From Brochothrix campestris FSL F6-1037 (lineage in GTDB: Bacteria > Bacillota > Bacilli > Lactobacillales > Listeriaceae), in contig NZ_AODH01000047.1 in assembly GCF_000525915.1 (NCBI RefSeq), positions 1 through 39,978 of the forward strand: a DNA stretch of 39,978 nucleotides, read 5' to 3'. Under the pieces are notes generated by a model. It was not told the origin of the DNA and searched no databases. It worked only from the letters and a program-made list of their open reading frames with translations. Position numbers and translations under genes: made by a program. This document shows, piece by piece, positions 1 through 8,048 of this stretch (its first letter is position 1; each line of letters begins with the position of its first letter).

Positions 1-702
1 TCACTGTCGCACTATCTTCAAAACCATTCAAGTGATACGTCACTGTATATGTTCCTGCTTTATCTGTGTTAACCGTTCCGCTGATTGTTCCACCCGCTGC
101 TTTGAATTCTGCAAACGTTAATTCAGCTCCGGTTTTATCTGTTGCGTGTTTAAAGCTATCTTTTTCGCTCCATGTTTCACCTGCATAAAGTGTCACATTT
201 TGTGCCGCAACACTTGTTTCGTTCTCTAAAACAGTCACTGTCGCACTATCTTCAAAACCATTCAAGTGATACGTCACTGTATATGTTCCTGCTTTATCTG
301 TGTTCACATCGTGACTAACGGTGCCGCCCGCTGCCTTAAATTCTGCAAACGTGAGTTCAGTACCAGTTTTATCGGTTGCTAATTGAAAACTATCTGCTTC
401 CGTCCATGATTCACCAACATAGAGAGTGACTGCCTGTGCTTTCACGGCTGTTTCATTCGCAAGTACAGTGACTGTTGCTGTTTCAGTTTTACCATTTAAT
501 AGATAATTAACCGTATACACACCAGTTACACTTGTATCGACATCGTGAGAAATTGTTCCACCCGCTGCCTTGAATTCTGCAAACGTTAATTCAGCTCCGG
601 TTTTATCAGTCGCTGTCTTGAAACCATCGGCTTCATCCCATGATTCACCGACATGAATGGTTGCATCATTTGTCATAATACTGGTTTCATCCGCTTTAAT
701 CG
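1..702 (-). repeat. Tandem 234-bp coding repeats (78-aa Ig-like units)
   Basis: Three consecutive units have a 234-bp period. Positions 1-70 and 235-304 are almost identical at the DNA level, and 84-139 and 552-607 match except for one base at an offset of 468 (two periods). The near identity points to recent duplication or recombination between units, and repeat number probably varies between strains. The array continues beyond the left edge. Confidence 0.85.
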
Positions 703-2284
703 TAACAGTTGCCGTTTCACTGTATTCCCACTCGCCTAACGCGTTTAAGATACCAATTTCAACCTGATGACTCCCTGGTTTTGATGTGTCGAGTTCTTGC
801 GTTTGTTCTCCATTAATTGTGTAGTGGGTTACTTCAGCAGCGTTGACTGTTTCTCCATCTTTGTTGACCACGTATTTAAAAGGGGCATTACTATCAAACG
901 TGTCACCAACATACAAGGTAACATCTTGTAATTCAACAGCTGTTTGGTCAGACTTAACTGTCACAGTAGCCGAATCACTGTATGTCCACTTACCACTCCC
1001 ATCGAGTATGACAATTCTCACCTTATGAGTCCCAGGTTTAGATGTATCAAGTTCTTGAGTGACTTCCTCGTTGATGTAGTAAAAATCAACGTCTGCTGCT
1101 TTAACGGGTTGCCCCTCTTTATCGACCACATTTTTAAAAGGGGCGTTACTATCAAACGCTTGCCCTACATACAGTGACACATCTTGTAATTCAGTTTGTG
1201 TTTGATCCGTAATAACCGTTACATTGACCACTTCTTCAACTTCGTTCAGTGTGTAGGTAACTGGATAAACACCCGGAACGTCACGGTTCACGTTATGAGA
1301 GACAGTACCTCCGGCTGCAATAAAACCGTTATAATCAAGCTGATTGCCGGCTTTGTCGGTTGCAGCTGTAAAACTATCGGCTGCTACCCAATCACTGCCT
1401 TGGTAAATTGAGAGGTTAACGACATCAATTGTCGTTAAATCGTTAAGCACTGTTACTGTCGAGACTTTGGTTTCGTTATTCAACCCAAAAGTCACGGTGT
1501 AAGTCCCCGCCACACTTGTATCAACGGTAGAGTTCACCGTGCCACCGGCTGCGATAAACTGTTCATAAGTTAATGCTTCACCATCAGCATTGAGAGCACC
1601 ATTAAACAATGTTTTTGGCTCAAATATTTCGTTTAAGTTCAGCTCATGTTCTTCGATAATATCAAGCGCTGTAAAATCTTGCATTGCAGTTACTTTTATT
1701 GAACCAAGCACTTTCATATTACGATTAATATTATAAGATGGCCCTTCGGTGTTCCAAACATAACCTTTTTGTAGAAACGCTGTCTTAATCATTAAATCTA
1801 AATTAATCGTGGTTACAGTATTAGCTGGCACAACCTTTAGTTGCGTGACTACGATATCCACTAATTCCCGACCATTCGTAGCAAATGAAACACTGTAATT
1901 TCCCGTTGCATCCACACCGCTACCACTGATGTATGACGGTGCTTCTGTAAACACAGTGTAAAAACCAATTTGAGCAACTGAACCATGCATGTAGTTGAAG
2001 TCCTTAATACCTGTATTAAAATAATCGACCGGTAGAATTGTTCCAACCGCATTATCCATTTCAACAGAAATATTATTTAATCTTTGTTCTAATTCCGTTT
2101 GAAAGGCTGGTGCGATGAGTTGATCATGTGTTTTTTCGGCTTCTTCTTGTGGATCTTGCCTCGTCTTAATTTCACCACTTGTTTCATCTGCATAAACTGG
2201 CACAGAAATGGCTGAGACACCTGTGGAATATACCATCACCCCAATAATTAGTTTCAGTGACAATTTGTTTAGTTTCACTTTCAT
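1..2284 (-). CDS. Secreted surface protein with tandem bacterial Ig-like repeats (5' part, cut by window edge)
   Basis: An open frame runs from ATG at 2284 (GGAGG eight bases upstream) off the left edge, so at least 761 codons are present and the C-terminus is missing. The first ~32 residues are a signal peptide: a Lys-rich start, a hydrophobic core, and cleavage probably after VYA before DET. A ~200-residue non-repetitive N-terminal region follows. Next come two divergent Ig-like units (about 1441-1640 and 1201-1440), two 86-residue units containing TLYVGDTFDS and LDTSKPGSHQV, then at least three 78-residue units with TLYAGETW and AGTYTVTYHLNGFEDSATVT. This pattern fits Big_3-type bacterial Ig-like domains. 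Such proteins are usually adhesins or cell-wall proteins. The anchor (LPXTG, WxL or other) would lie outside the window, so attachment is unknown. No YSIRK motif is seen. Confidence 0.85.
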   Translation of the reverse strand, partial: MKVKLNKLSLKLIIGVMVYSTGVSAISVPVYADETSGEIKTRQDPQEEAEKTHDQLIAPAFQTELEQRLNNISVEMDNAVGTILPVDYFNTGIKDFNYMHGSVAQIGFYTVFTEAPSYISGSGVDATGNYSVSFATNGRELVDIVVTQLKVVPANTVTTINLDLMIKTAFLQKGYVWNTEGPSYNINRNMKVLGSIKVTAMQDFTALDIIEEHELNLNEIFEPKTLFNGALNADGEALTYEQFIAAGGTVNSTVDTSVAGTYTVTFGLNNETKVSTVTVLNDLTTIDVVNLSIYQGSDWVAADSFTAATDKAGNQLDYNGFIAAGGTVSHNVNRDVPGVYPVTYTLNEVEEVVNVTVITDQTQTELQDVSLYVGQAFDSNAPFKNVVDKEGQPVKAADVDFYYINEEVTQELDTSKPGTHKVRIVILDGSGKWTYSDSATVTVKSDQTAVELQDVTLYVGDTFDSNAPFKYVVNKDGETVNAAEVTHYTINGEQTQELDTSKPGSHQVEIGILNALGEWEYSETATVTIKADETSIMTNDATIHVGESWDEADGFKTATDKTGAELTFAEFKAAGGTISHDVDTSVTGVYTVNYLLNGKTETATVTVLANETAVKAQAVTLYVGESWTEADSFQLATDKTGTELTFAEFKAAGGTVSHDVNTDKAGTYTVTYHLNGFEDSATVTVLENETSVAAQNVTLYAGETWSEKDSFKHATDKTGAELTFAEFKAAGGTISGTVNTDKAGTYTVTYHLNGFEDSATV
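777..1201 (-). repeat. Second repeat type, 258-bp period (86-aa units)
   Basis: Two units begin at 777 and 1035, both opening on the plus strand with GGTTT(T/A)GATGT. They share the phrase encoding DTSKPG and a TLYVGD-type strand. They are related to, but distinct from, the 234-bp units, with longer inter-strand loops. The DNA is more diverged than in the 234-bp array, so this duplication is older. Confidence 0.75.
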
Positions 2285-2333
2285 TTCCTTGTCCTCCCTC
2301 TTTTATCTACTTATGTAGTAGCATAACTGAAAT

Positions 2334-2362
2334 ATTATATCAAAGGGGGCCATCCTTTTCCC
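2334..2362 (-). promoter_or_regulatory. Possible promoter of the surface protein gene
   Basis: Read on the minus strand, a perfect TATAAT box (2334-2339) lies about 50 bases before the start codon. The -35 position at 17 bp (2357-2362) is poor (GGGAAA). The rest of the 2285-2560 gap is AT-rich with long T/A runs around 2455-2475, and I see no gene in it. Confidence 0.35.
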
Positions 2363-2560
2363 ATCGAAAGGAAATTCTCTGTTTTTTAAAACAACAGGGA
2401 CATAAAATGACCCCTTCTTAACTCTTCCCTTAAACGATGAGCTTTAAACTTTCTCGTTTTTTTTTTATAAAAACAAGAAAACATCATTAGACTATAACGT
2501 AACTCACATTCTCTGAGGTTCATTGCCTTTCACTAACAAATCAAACAAGATCAAACGAAA

Positions 2561-2595
2561 AAAGATCCCATTCGAACATGCCAAATGGGATCTTT
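2561..2595 (-). terminator. Rho-independent terminator of the MFS gene
   Basis: A perfect 12-bp stem (AAAGATCCCATT at 2561-2572 pairing with 2584-2595) has an 11-base loop. On the minus strand it is followed by a T run. It lies about 60 bases after the stop codon of the efflux pump gene. Confidence 0.85.
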
Positions 2596-2655
2596 GAGAC
2601 TAAATAAACTGCATTATCTTTCATATTCTATTACAGCGGCCTTGACTGCTGTGTT

Positions 2656-4137
2656 TCAATCTTCCGCACGTTTACCACGTGATAAGAAGAATGACAACAC
2701 AAGTGCAAGTACTGTAATACCTGTTGCAACAACAAAGGTGTAGTTAATTCCGTCAAGCAATGCTTTTTGTGTAATTTGCGCTTTTAAGGCAGCCACTTGA
2801 TCGGCATTCATCGCTGTGCCCGCAGCCATTGCTTTTTCTTTGGCTGCTGCCGCTAATTCAGTGGCACGGGTCGCAATGTGTTTGTTCATGATTGTGACTA
2901 GTAAGGCTGTTCCGATTGAACCGGCAACTTGTGAGGCGGTGTTATTAACAGCCGTTGCATGTGGGTTCAAACGTTGTGGCAATTGGTTTAAGCCGTTTGT
3001 CATAATTGGCATCATTACGAGTGACATACCAAACATCCGAATGGTATAAACAACAATAATGTACGTATAAGTTGAATCGACTTTTAATTGTGTTAAGAAG
3101 AAGGTTGCACCGGCTGTAATAAGCAGACCGATAACAGCTAAAATACGCGGTCCAAAACGGTCAAACATTCGACCAGTAATCGGTGACATAATCGCCATCA
3201 CGACTGCTCCTGGTAACATCATTAACCCAGCGTCTAATGGCGTAATGCCACGAACGTTTTGCACGTATGCTGGTGTTAAAATCATACCGGCAAACATTGC
3301 CATCGATAAAATCATTGAAATGGCTGATCCTAAGGCAAACATTGGGTATTTGTAGACGCGCATTTCGAGCATTGGTTCTTTCATCCGTAATTGACGGAGG
3401 ATGAATAACGTAACACCAACCGCACCGATGGCAATCATTCCGTAAACAAGTGGTGATGACCAACCTTTATCGCCGGCAGTACTAAAGCCGTATAATAAGC
3501 CACCAAAACCGACGGTCGATAACACGAGTGATAAGTAATCGAGTTTGACTTTACGTGTTTCTAACACATTGTCTAATTTCCAAATACTTAACAATAAACT
3601 AATGACTGCAAATGGCACGATCATTTCGAACAACATGCGCCAGTCATGGTTTTGGATAATCCAACCTGATAAAGTCGGTCCAATTGCTGGTGCTACGAAC
3701 ATAACGAGTCCAAACACACCCATAGCAGCGCCACGTTTTTCAATTGGAAAACTCTTAAGTAAGACGTTCATTAAAATCGGTGACATGACTGATGCCCCAG
3801 CAGCTTGCACCATTCGGCCGGTTAATAGAATACCGAAGTTTGGTGACATAGCTGCTAATACAGTACCGACTGTGAAAATTGATAACGCCGTAATATAAAG
3901 TGTACGTGTTTTAAAACGGGTAATAAAAAAGGCTGAAGCTGGAATTAAAATTCCACTCACAAGCATATACCCTGTTGAAATCCATTGTACTGTTGAGTAA
4001 CTAATATCAAAGTCTTTCATAATTGTTGGTAAAGCGATATTGAGTAATGTGTTATTGAGGAAGGCGACGAATGCCCCAATAAACAAGATTATCAGCATGC
4101 CCATTGGTGCTTTTTGTACAACTGTCTGTTTTGTCAT
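2656..4137 (-). CDS. EmrB/QacA-type multidrug efflux MFS transporter (DHA2, 14 TM)
   Basis: The product is a 493-residue, very hydrophobic protein with the layout of 14-helix proton antiporters of the DHA2 family. The first helix carries FLNNTLLNIALPTI, the family's helix-1 motif with Asn where many members have Asp. GPTLSGWI in helix 5 is the antiporter motif C. A loop of ~30 residues rich in Ala and Lys lies before the last helix, as is common in EmrB-like pumps. The start ATG has GGAGA eight bases upstream. The gene is transcribed away from a TetR-family gene, the usual arrangement for a repressor-controlled drug pump. Substrates cannot be read from sequence. Listeria MdrT/BrtA is a comparable MFS/TetR pair, but I cannot establish orthology. 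Confidence 0.93.
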   Translation of the reverse strand: MTKQTVVQKAPMGMLIILFIGAFVAFLNNTLLNIALPTIMKDFDISYSTVQWISTGYMLVSGILIPASAFFITRFKTRTLYITALSIFTVGTVLAAMSPNFGILLTGRMVQAAGASVMSPILMNVLLKSFPIEKRGAAMGVFGLVMFVAPAIGPTLSGWIIQNHDWRMLFEMIVPFAVISLLLSIWKLDNVLETRKVKLDYLSLVLSTVGFGGLLYGFSTAGDKGWSSPLVYGMIAIGAVGVTLFILRQLRMKEPMLEMRVYKYPMFALGSAISMILSMAMFAGMILTPAYVQNVRGITPLDAGLMMLPGAVVMAIMSPITGRMFDRFGPRILAVIGLLITAGATFFLTQLKVDSTYTYIIVVYTIRMFGMSLVMMPIMTNGLNQLPQRLNPHATAVNNTASQVAGSIGTALLVTIMNKHIATRATELAAAAKEKAMAAGTAMNADQVAALKAQITQKALLDGINYTFVVATGITVLALVLSFFLSRGKRAED

Positions 4138-4171
4138 TATGCGAATCTCCTTATCATTTCTTTTACTATGC

Positions 4172-4207
4172 TAGAACTATTCTATACCAACAGTCCAATT
4201 TTAGCAA
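4172..4207 (-). promoter_or_regulatory. Promoter of the efflux pump gene with possible TetR operator
   Basis: On the minus strand TTGCTA (4202-4207) and TAGAAT (4179-4184) are separated by exactly 17 bp. The -10 box overlaps a short palindrome, TAGAA-CTA-TTCTA (4172-4184), a plausible operator for the divergent TetR regulator. The promoter boxes are clear; the operator is a guess. Confidence 0.6.
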
Positions 4208-4235
4208 TCTTTTTTTTATAATCGAATTTAAAACG

Positions 4236-4264
4236 TTGCTATTATGAGATTTAGACGATAGAAT
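4236..4264 (+). promoter_or_regulatory. Promoter of the tetR-family gene
   Basis: TTGCTA (4236-4241), a 17-bp spacer and TAGAAT (4259-4264) use the same two hexamers and spacing as the divergent pump promoter. The two -35 boxes are 28 bp apart, back to back. TATACCA/TGGTATA segments at 4183-4189 and 4267-4273 form an inverted pair around both promoters. Confidence 0.6.
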
Positions 4265-4295
4265 AATGGTATACATTTTATAAAAAGGAGCTATT

Positions 4296-5177
4296 ATGAA
4301 CCTTCGTAAAACACAAATTACTAACGCTGCCCGTGACTTATTTATTGAAAAAGGCTTTACCGATACGTCGATGGCTGATATTATTGCGGCCGCTAAAATT
4401 TCAAAAGGGACCTTTTATAACCACTTCAGCTCAAAAAGCGAGTGTTTAATCGCAATTTTAGAAGAAAGCCGAGTTGAAGCAAGTCTTTTGCGTCATGAGC
4501 TAGCGATAGGTACCGCTGCGAATGACATGGAGGTCTTGGCAAAACAAATCGGTGTTGTCATCCGTCTTAACCGTAAGAACAATTTAATCCGTATTTTTGA
4601 GTCGATTAACCATTCGAATGATAAAGAAATTCAACGAATGCTTAATTTACATCATTTATCAGAGGTTGATTGGTTGGCGGCACGTATTGTTGAAGTGTAT
4701 GGCCCTGCAATTATTCCGGCCAGTTATGAAGCTGCCGTGCTCACGTACGGGATGATTCATCATGTCCTTAAACTGGTGGTTTCGTCCGGTTTTAAACCAG
4801 CGCATCCCGAAAATATCGTTAAAAATGCCTTAAAACATCTCGAAGCGATTATCCCGCAATTAATAGGCTCACAAACGTTGACAATTTCAGATGATTTACT
4901 AGAGAACATCCGTTGTTCGATTCATTATCAGGCAGTGACTCGCGTCTCTTTAATTGAAGAATTCAAGCTGTTTATCGCCGCTTTACCTGCTACAACACCG
5001 CTTGAAGGACTTGAGTACGCAACCTTCCTGAATGAACAGATTGCCAGTGAGACCCCGAAAAAACACTTGATTCAAACGGTATTACCGGCCTTTCATCAGG
5101 CTTTTGCGCAAACTGACTGCTCAACCGCGGCTAAAATGTTGGCAATGCACGTTTGGCAATACCTCAAAGCCGATTAG
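4296..5177 (+). CDS. TetR/AcrR family transcriptional regulator
   Basis: This 293-residue protein has an N-terminal TetR DNA-binding domain at about residues 6-50: a helix beginning RKTQITNAARDLFIEKGF, then the recognition segment ISKGTFYNHFSSK. The remainder is helical and should hold the ligand pocket. It is longer than the usual ~190-220 residues, with an extra ~80-residue C-terminal segment after about residue 200. The start ATG has AAGGAG five bases upstream. It is divergent from the efflux pump and most likely represses it, releasing DNA when a pump substrate binds. That role is inferred from gene order only. Confidence 0.9.
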   Translation: MNLRKTQITNAARDLFIEKGFTDTSMADIIAAAKISKGTFYNHFSSKSECLIAILEESRVEASLLRHELAIGTAANDMEVLAKQIGVVIRLNRKNNLIRIFESINHSNDKEIQRMLNLHHLSEVDWLAARIVEVYGPAIIPASYEAAVLTYGMIHHVLKLVVSSGFKPAHPENIVKNALKHLEAIIPQLIGSQTLTISDDLLENIRCSIHYQAVTRVSLIEEFKLFIAALPATTPLEGLEYATFLNEQIASETPKKHLIQTVLPAFHQAFAQTDCSTAAKMLAMHVWQYLKAD

Positions 5178-5192
5178 CTTTTATGTTCGACA

Positions 5193-5238
5193 AAAAAGCA
5201 TCAAAACAATCAGTCTCATGATTGTTTTGATGCTTTTT
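5193..5238. terminator. Bidirectional terminator between tetR and ctpA
   Basis: A perfect 20-bp inverted repeat (5193-5212 with 5219-5238, loop GTCTCA) has A/T tracts on both sides. It serves the converging regulator gene and the S41 protease gene, whose stop codon starts two bases after the stem. Confidence 0.92.
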
Positions 5239-5240
5239 AT

Positions 5241-6722
5241 TTACTTCACTTTGTTGGCGGTAACCGCCTGTGCTTTTTTAAGTTGGTTATCATTTGCTGC
5301 CAACTTATCTTGTAGCGCTGCAATTAAGGCCGTGCTTGTTTTCGCATCAACCTCACCGGTTTGCGTTAACTTATGGTCAGCTTGAAAGGCTTTGACTGCA
5401 GTAACAGTTGCATCATCAAAACTGCCCTTTGTTTGACTTAAGTTGGCATCAAAGACATTAAGAATTGCTTGGATGCTTTTCACAGCGTTTGAAACATCAC
5501 CACTCTTATATGTTTTTGTAATATCATACAATGAAATGTTACCATAGGCTGGTGCATCAACCTTAACATCTGGCTTGATGCCTTTTTTGTTAATCCAGTT
5601 TCCATCAGGTGTGAGCCATTTGGCAGTCGTTAATTTCACTTCTGACTGATCGTCGAGTTCTCCTGCCGTTTGCATCACACCTTTACCGTAGGTGGTGTTT
5701 CCCACAAGGGTTGCACCGGCTGACTCTTTTAATGCGCCTGCTAATATTTCAGACGCACTGGCACTGCCGTCATCCGTTAAGACTGTTACAGGAACAGTTA
5801 CCTTATACCCATCGGATGCTGAAGAATCCGCGTTGTATACTTGTTGTTGTCCTGCACGATTTTCAATTTTAACAACCGCTTTGCCATCTTCGATAAAGAG
5901 ACTTGCAATGTCAATCGCTTGATCGAGTAAGCCACCCGGGTTTTGCCGAACATCAACGACGAGCCCCTTCATCCCTTGTTTATCTAGTTTCTTAAGCCCC
6001 GCTAACACTTCTTCATGTGTGTGTGTCGAAAAACTGCTAATACGGAGATGACCAATTTTATTAGCAAGCAGCGCTGTATCGACTGTTTCAATCGGAATGG
6101 TGTCACGAGTAACACTCACTTTACGGGTATCCGCTTCACCTGGTCGTTGAATCGTTAAGATGATACTCGTGCCTTTTTCACCACGGATTTTATTGGTGGC
6201 TTCCGTTAATGTTTTGCCTTGAATTGATTTACCATCGACTTCTAAAATTTGATCGTTTGGTTTCAAGCCTGCTTTTTCGGCTGGTGAACCCCCAATCGGT
6301 GAAACAACCGTCAACGTTTTATTGGTCATCTGAACTTCGACTCCGATACCTTCAAATGAAGATGAAATATCATCATTAAAGCTCTTTGTTTCGGCTTGAT
6401 TAAAGTAAGTTGAATAAGGATCCTCCAACGACTCGAGCATGCCTGAAATTGCTCCGTCAATTAGTTTTTGCGAATCAACTTTTTTATAATAGTTATCGCT
6501 AATATTCGTGTACACTTCATCTATTTTTGAAAACGACGAGGATTGCTCGGCCGTTTTACTTTGGACTTTAACAAAGGTGACCGCTGCGACGGCGGTAATG
6601 AGCACACCAACGATAAACAAACTGATTAAGGCGATCACCAATGAGCGTTTGCGCATTACAACCATTTTCGATTGTGGTTTTTCTTGCTGTGGGTCTGTTT
6701 GTTCGGGTTCATTGTTAGTCAT
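5241..6722 (-). CDS. ctpA: S41 family C-terminal processing peptidase (CtpA-like)
   Basis: The protein is membrane-anchored and cleaves extracytoplasmic proteins near their C-termini. Order of parts: cytoplasmic tail (~30 residues, Gln/Pro/Glu-rich), one transmembrane helix (~30-53), a PDZ domain (~105-190, with GIGVEV and GSPAEKAGLKPNDQIL), the S41 catalytic core, and a C-terminal peptidoglycan-binding domain (~410-470, SGDVSNAVKSIQ to VKAFQADHKL). The catalytic Ser is in DDGSASASEILAGALKE and the Lys in TYGKGVMQT. ATG at 6722 is chosen because AGGAG lies 11 bases upstream. A GTG at 6731 is also in frame but only two bases from AGGAG. About 493 residues, a normal length. Confidence 0.93.
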   Translation of the reverse strand: MTNNEPEQTDPQQEKPQSKMVVMRKRSLVIALISLFIVGVLITAVAAVTFVKVQSKTAEQSSSFSKIDEVYTNISDNYYKKVDSQKLIDGAISGMLESLEDPYSTYFNQAETKSFNDDISSSFEGIGVEVQMTNKTLTVVSPIGGSPAEKAGLKPNDQILEVDGKSIQGKTLTEATNKIRGEKGTSIILTIQRPGEADTRKVSVTRDTIPIETVDTALLANKIGHLRISSFSTHTHEEVLAGLKKLDKQGMKGLVVDVRQNPGGLLDQAIDIASLFIEDGKAVVKIENRAGQQQVYNADSSASDGYKVTVPVTVLTDDGSASASEILAGALKESAGATLVGNTTYGKGVMQTAGELDDQSEVKLTTAKWLTPDGNWINKKGIKPDVKVDAPAYGNISLYDITKTYKSGDVSNAVKSIQAILNVFDANLSQTKGSFDDATVTAVKAFQADHKLTQTGEVDAKTSTALIAALQDKLAANDNQLKKAQAVTANKVK

Positions 6723-6755
6723 GACTATCACTGCTCCTAGCTAAAATATAATATA

Positions 6756-6792
6756 AACGGCAACATTATGCTAAAAAAGCGTTGCTACCGTT
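6756..6792. repeat. Inverted repeat upstream of ctpA
   Basis: AACGG-CAAC (6756-6764) pairs with GTTG-CTA-CCGTT (6781-6792) around a loop holding an A6 run. It lies between the small membrane protein gene and ctpA, both on the minus strand. It has no trailing T run, so it may be an attenuator or operator rather than a terminator. Confidence 0.4.
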
Positions 6793-6836
6793 CGTTGCAT
6801 CAAGTATTCCTTGAGTGATTGCCATCACGTAAATCG

Positions 6837-7037
6837 TTATTTAGATGTGTTCTTTGGACGCTCTTTTTTAGGTGTGAATCCGAAGACTGACCAAACTAAA
6901 AAGGAGATGAGGGCAAAATAACCCCAGCTGAATTTGTCTTGGTATTGGGCAATTACGTAATAGAGCACCATAAACACGAGGGTTTGTAACAGTACGCGTG
7001 GTGAAATCAAGTTTTTAATTTCAAAATTAATCTTCAT
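6837..7037 (-). CDS. Small two-helix membrane protein, unknown function
   Basis: This 66-residue protein starts MKINFEIKNL and has two predicted membrane segments: about residues 15-32 (VLLQTLVFMVLYYVIAQY) and 38-53 (WGYFALISFLVWSVFGF), followed by a basic tail. ATG at 7037 is preferred over an in-frame ATG at 7061 because AAAGGAAG sits just upstream of 7037 and would be inside the longer reading frame. I recognise no family. It lies upstream of ctpA on the same strand with about 110 bases between, so co-transcription is possible. Confidence 0.7.
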   Translation of the reverse strand: MKINFEIKNLISPRVLLQTLVFMVLYYVIAQYQDKFSWGYFALISFLVWSVFGFTPKKERPKNTSK

Positions 7038-7170
7038 TTTAATCTTCCTTTCGCACGTCAATTGGCTTCACTTCTTTATTAGTATACCAGTCGGAGTAAG
7101 GCTTGACAATCGCTTACATTCAGCCATGCTGTTTTTATGAACGGTTGTCACATAACGTTAAAACGTTTCT

Positions 7171-7199
7171 TTAGTGTTGCCTCTAATTTACGTTATAAT
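7171..7199 (+). promoter_or_regulatory. Possible promoter of the nitroreductase gene
   Basis: TATAAT (7194-7199) lies 39 bases before the start codon, with TTAGTG 17 bp upstream as a weak -35. Just upstream, two AACGTT palindromes (about 7154-7167) and a third ACGTT occur close together and could be a regulator site. No cre box matches well. Confidence 0.45.
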
Positions 7200-7238
7200 A
7201 GAATGAACAACATCATTCTCATAAGAAAGAGGGATATT

Positions 7239-7985
7239 ATGAACGCAACGATTGAACAGTTATTGCAACATCGCAGTATTCGTCAATTCAAGGCAACACC
7301 ACTTAGTTCTGCCGAAACGGATTGTCTCCTACAGGTGGCACAACATGGGGCTACCAGTAGTTTCATGCAGTCGTATTCGATTATTCACGTGAGCGATCCG
7401 GCAAAAAAAGCAGCCTTAGCAGCAATTGGAAAACAACCTTACATTGCCGACGCAGCGATGCTACTCGTATTTGTGGCTGATCATCACCGCAACGCCCAAA
7501 TCGCAAGTGAAAAAGGTAAGTCGACTGCCATTATCGGCTCGATGGACTACTTCTTATTCGCGACGGCTGATGCAATGATTGCCGCCCAAACAACCACTGT
7601 CGCAGCCGAGAGTCTCGACTTAGGGACGGTTTTTTTAGGTAGCCTGAACAACGATGCACAAGCGGTGATTGATTTACTCGAGTTACCGGCCCACACCTTC
7701 CCTGTTGTTGGTTTAGCCATTGGTCACCCAGACCAAGCGCCACAATTAAAACCGCGTTTACCACGCAATCAAGTTGTATTCGAAAATAGCTACGTGCAGC
7801 AGGCTAACCTGGTGACGCAATTAAGCGACTACGATGAGGCGGTGCATCAGTATTATGATTTAAGGGCAGCCAATCAACGGGTCGACCATTTCACTACCCA
7901 GATTGCAGGTGCGATGGACCGTCGCTTCGAAAAACGTCATGAACTGCTTGCAATTGCCCAAAAGCAAGGTTTTCTCCAGTATTAA
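7239..7985 (+). CDS. NADPH-dependent nitro/flavin reductase (NfsA/Frp family)
   Basis: This 248-residue FMN-binding oxidoreductase uses NAD(P)H to reduce nitro-aromatics, quinones or free flavin. The N-terminal HRSIRQFKATPLS is the family's FMN-phosphate-binding signature (RSIR), TSSFMQSYS is the Frp-type substrate loop, and GTVFLGSLNND with VVGLAIGHPDQ matches the NfsA/Frp core. The C-terminal basic region fits NADPH binding. The frame extends upstream to 7137, but ATG at 7239 has AAAGAGGG at the right distance and gives the conserved N-terminus. It has its own promoter and terminator and is probably monocistronic. Confidence 0.9.
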   Translation: MNATIEQLLQHRSIRQFKATPLSSAETDCLLQVAQHGATSSFMQSYSIIHVSDPAKKAALAAIGKQPYIADAAMLLVFVADHHRNAQIASEKGKSTAIIGSMDYFLFATADAMIAAQTTTVAAESLDLGTVFLGSLNNDAQAVIDLLELPAHTFPVVGLAIGHPDQAPQLKPRLPRNQVVFENSYVQQANLVTQLSDYDEAVHQYYDLRAANQRVDHFTTQIAGAMDRRFEKRHELLAIAQKQGFLQY

Positions 7986-7998
7986 CGTACTGAGAGCG

Positions 7999-8042
7999 AA
8001 ACACCGTCAGCGACCACTGCAAAAGGTCCCGACGGTGTTTTT
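7999..8042 (+). terminator. Terminator of the nitroreductase gene
   Basis: AAACACCGTC (7999-8008) pairs with GACGGTGTTT (8031-8040) and is followed by TTT. A GACC/GGTC inner stem lengthens the hairpin. It lies 14 bases after the stop codon. Confidence 0.8.
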
Positions 8043-8048
8043 TAGTGT

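Noticed and set aside
843-1411. Three plus-strand reading frames of 61-77 codons
   Set aside because: They lie antisense to the repeat surface protein, lack ribosome sites, and have no recognisable protein features.
7154-7167. CcpA cre site before the nitroreductase
   Set aside because: Two AACGTT palindromes are present but the TG and CA edges of the cre consensus are missing.
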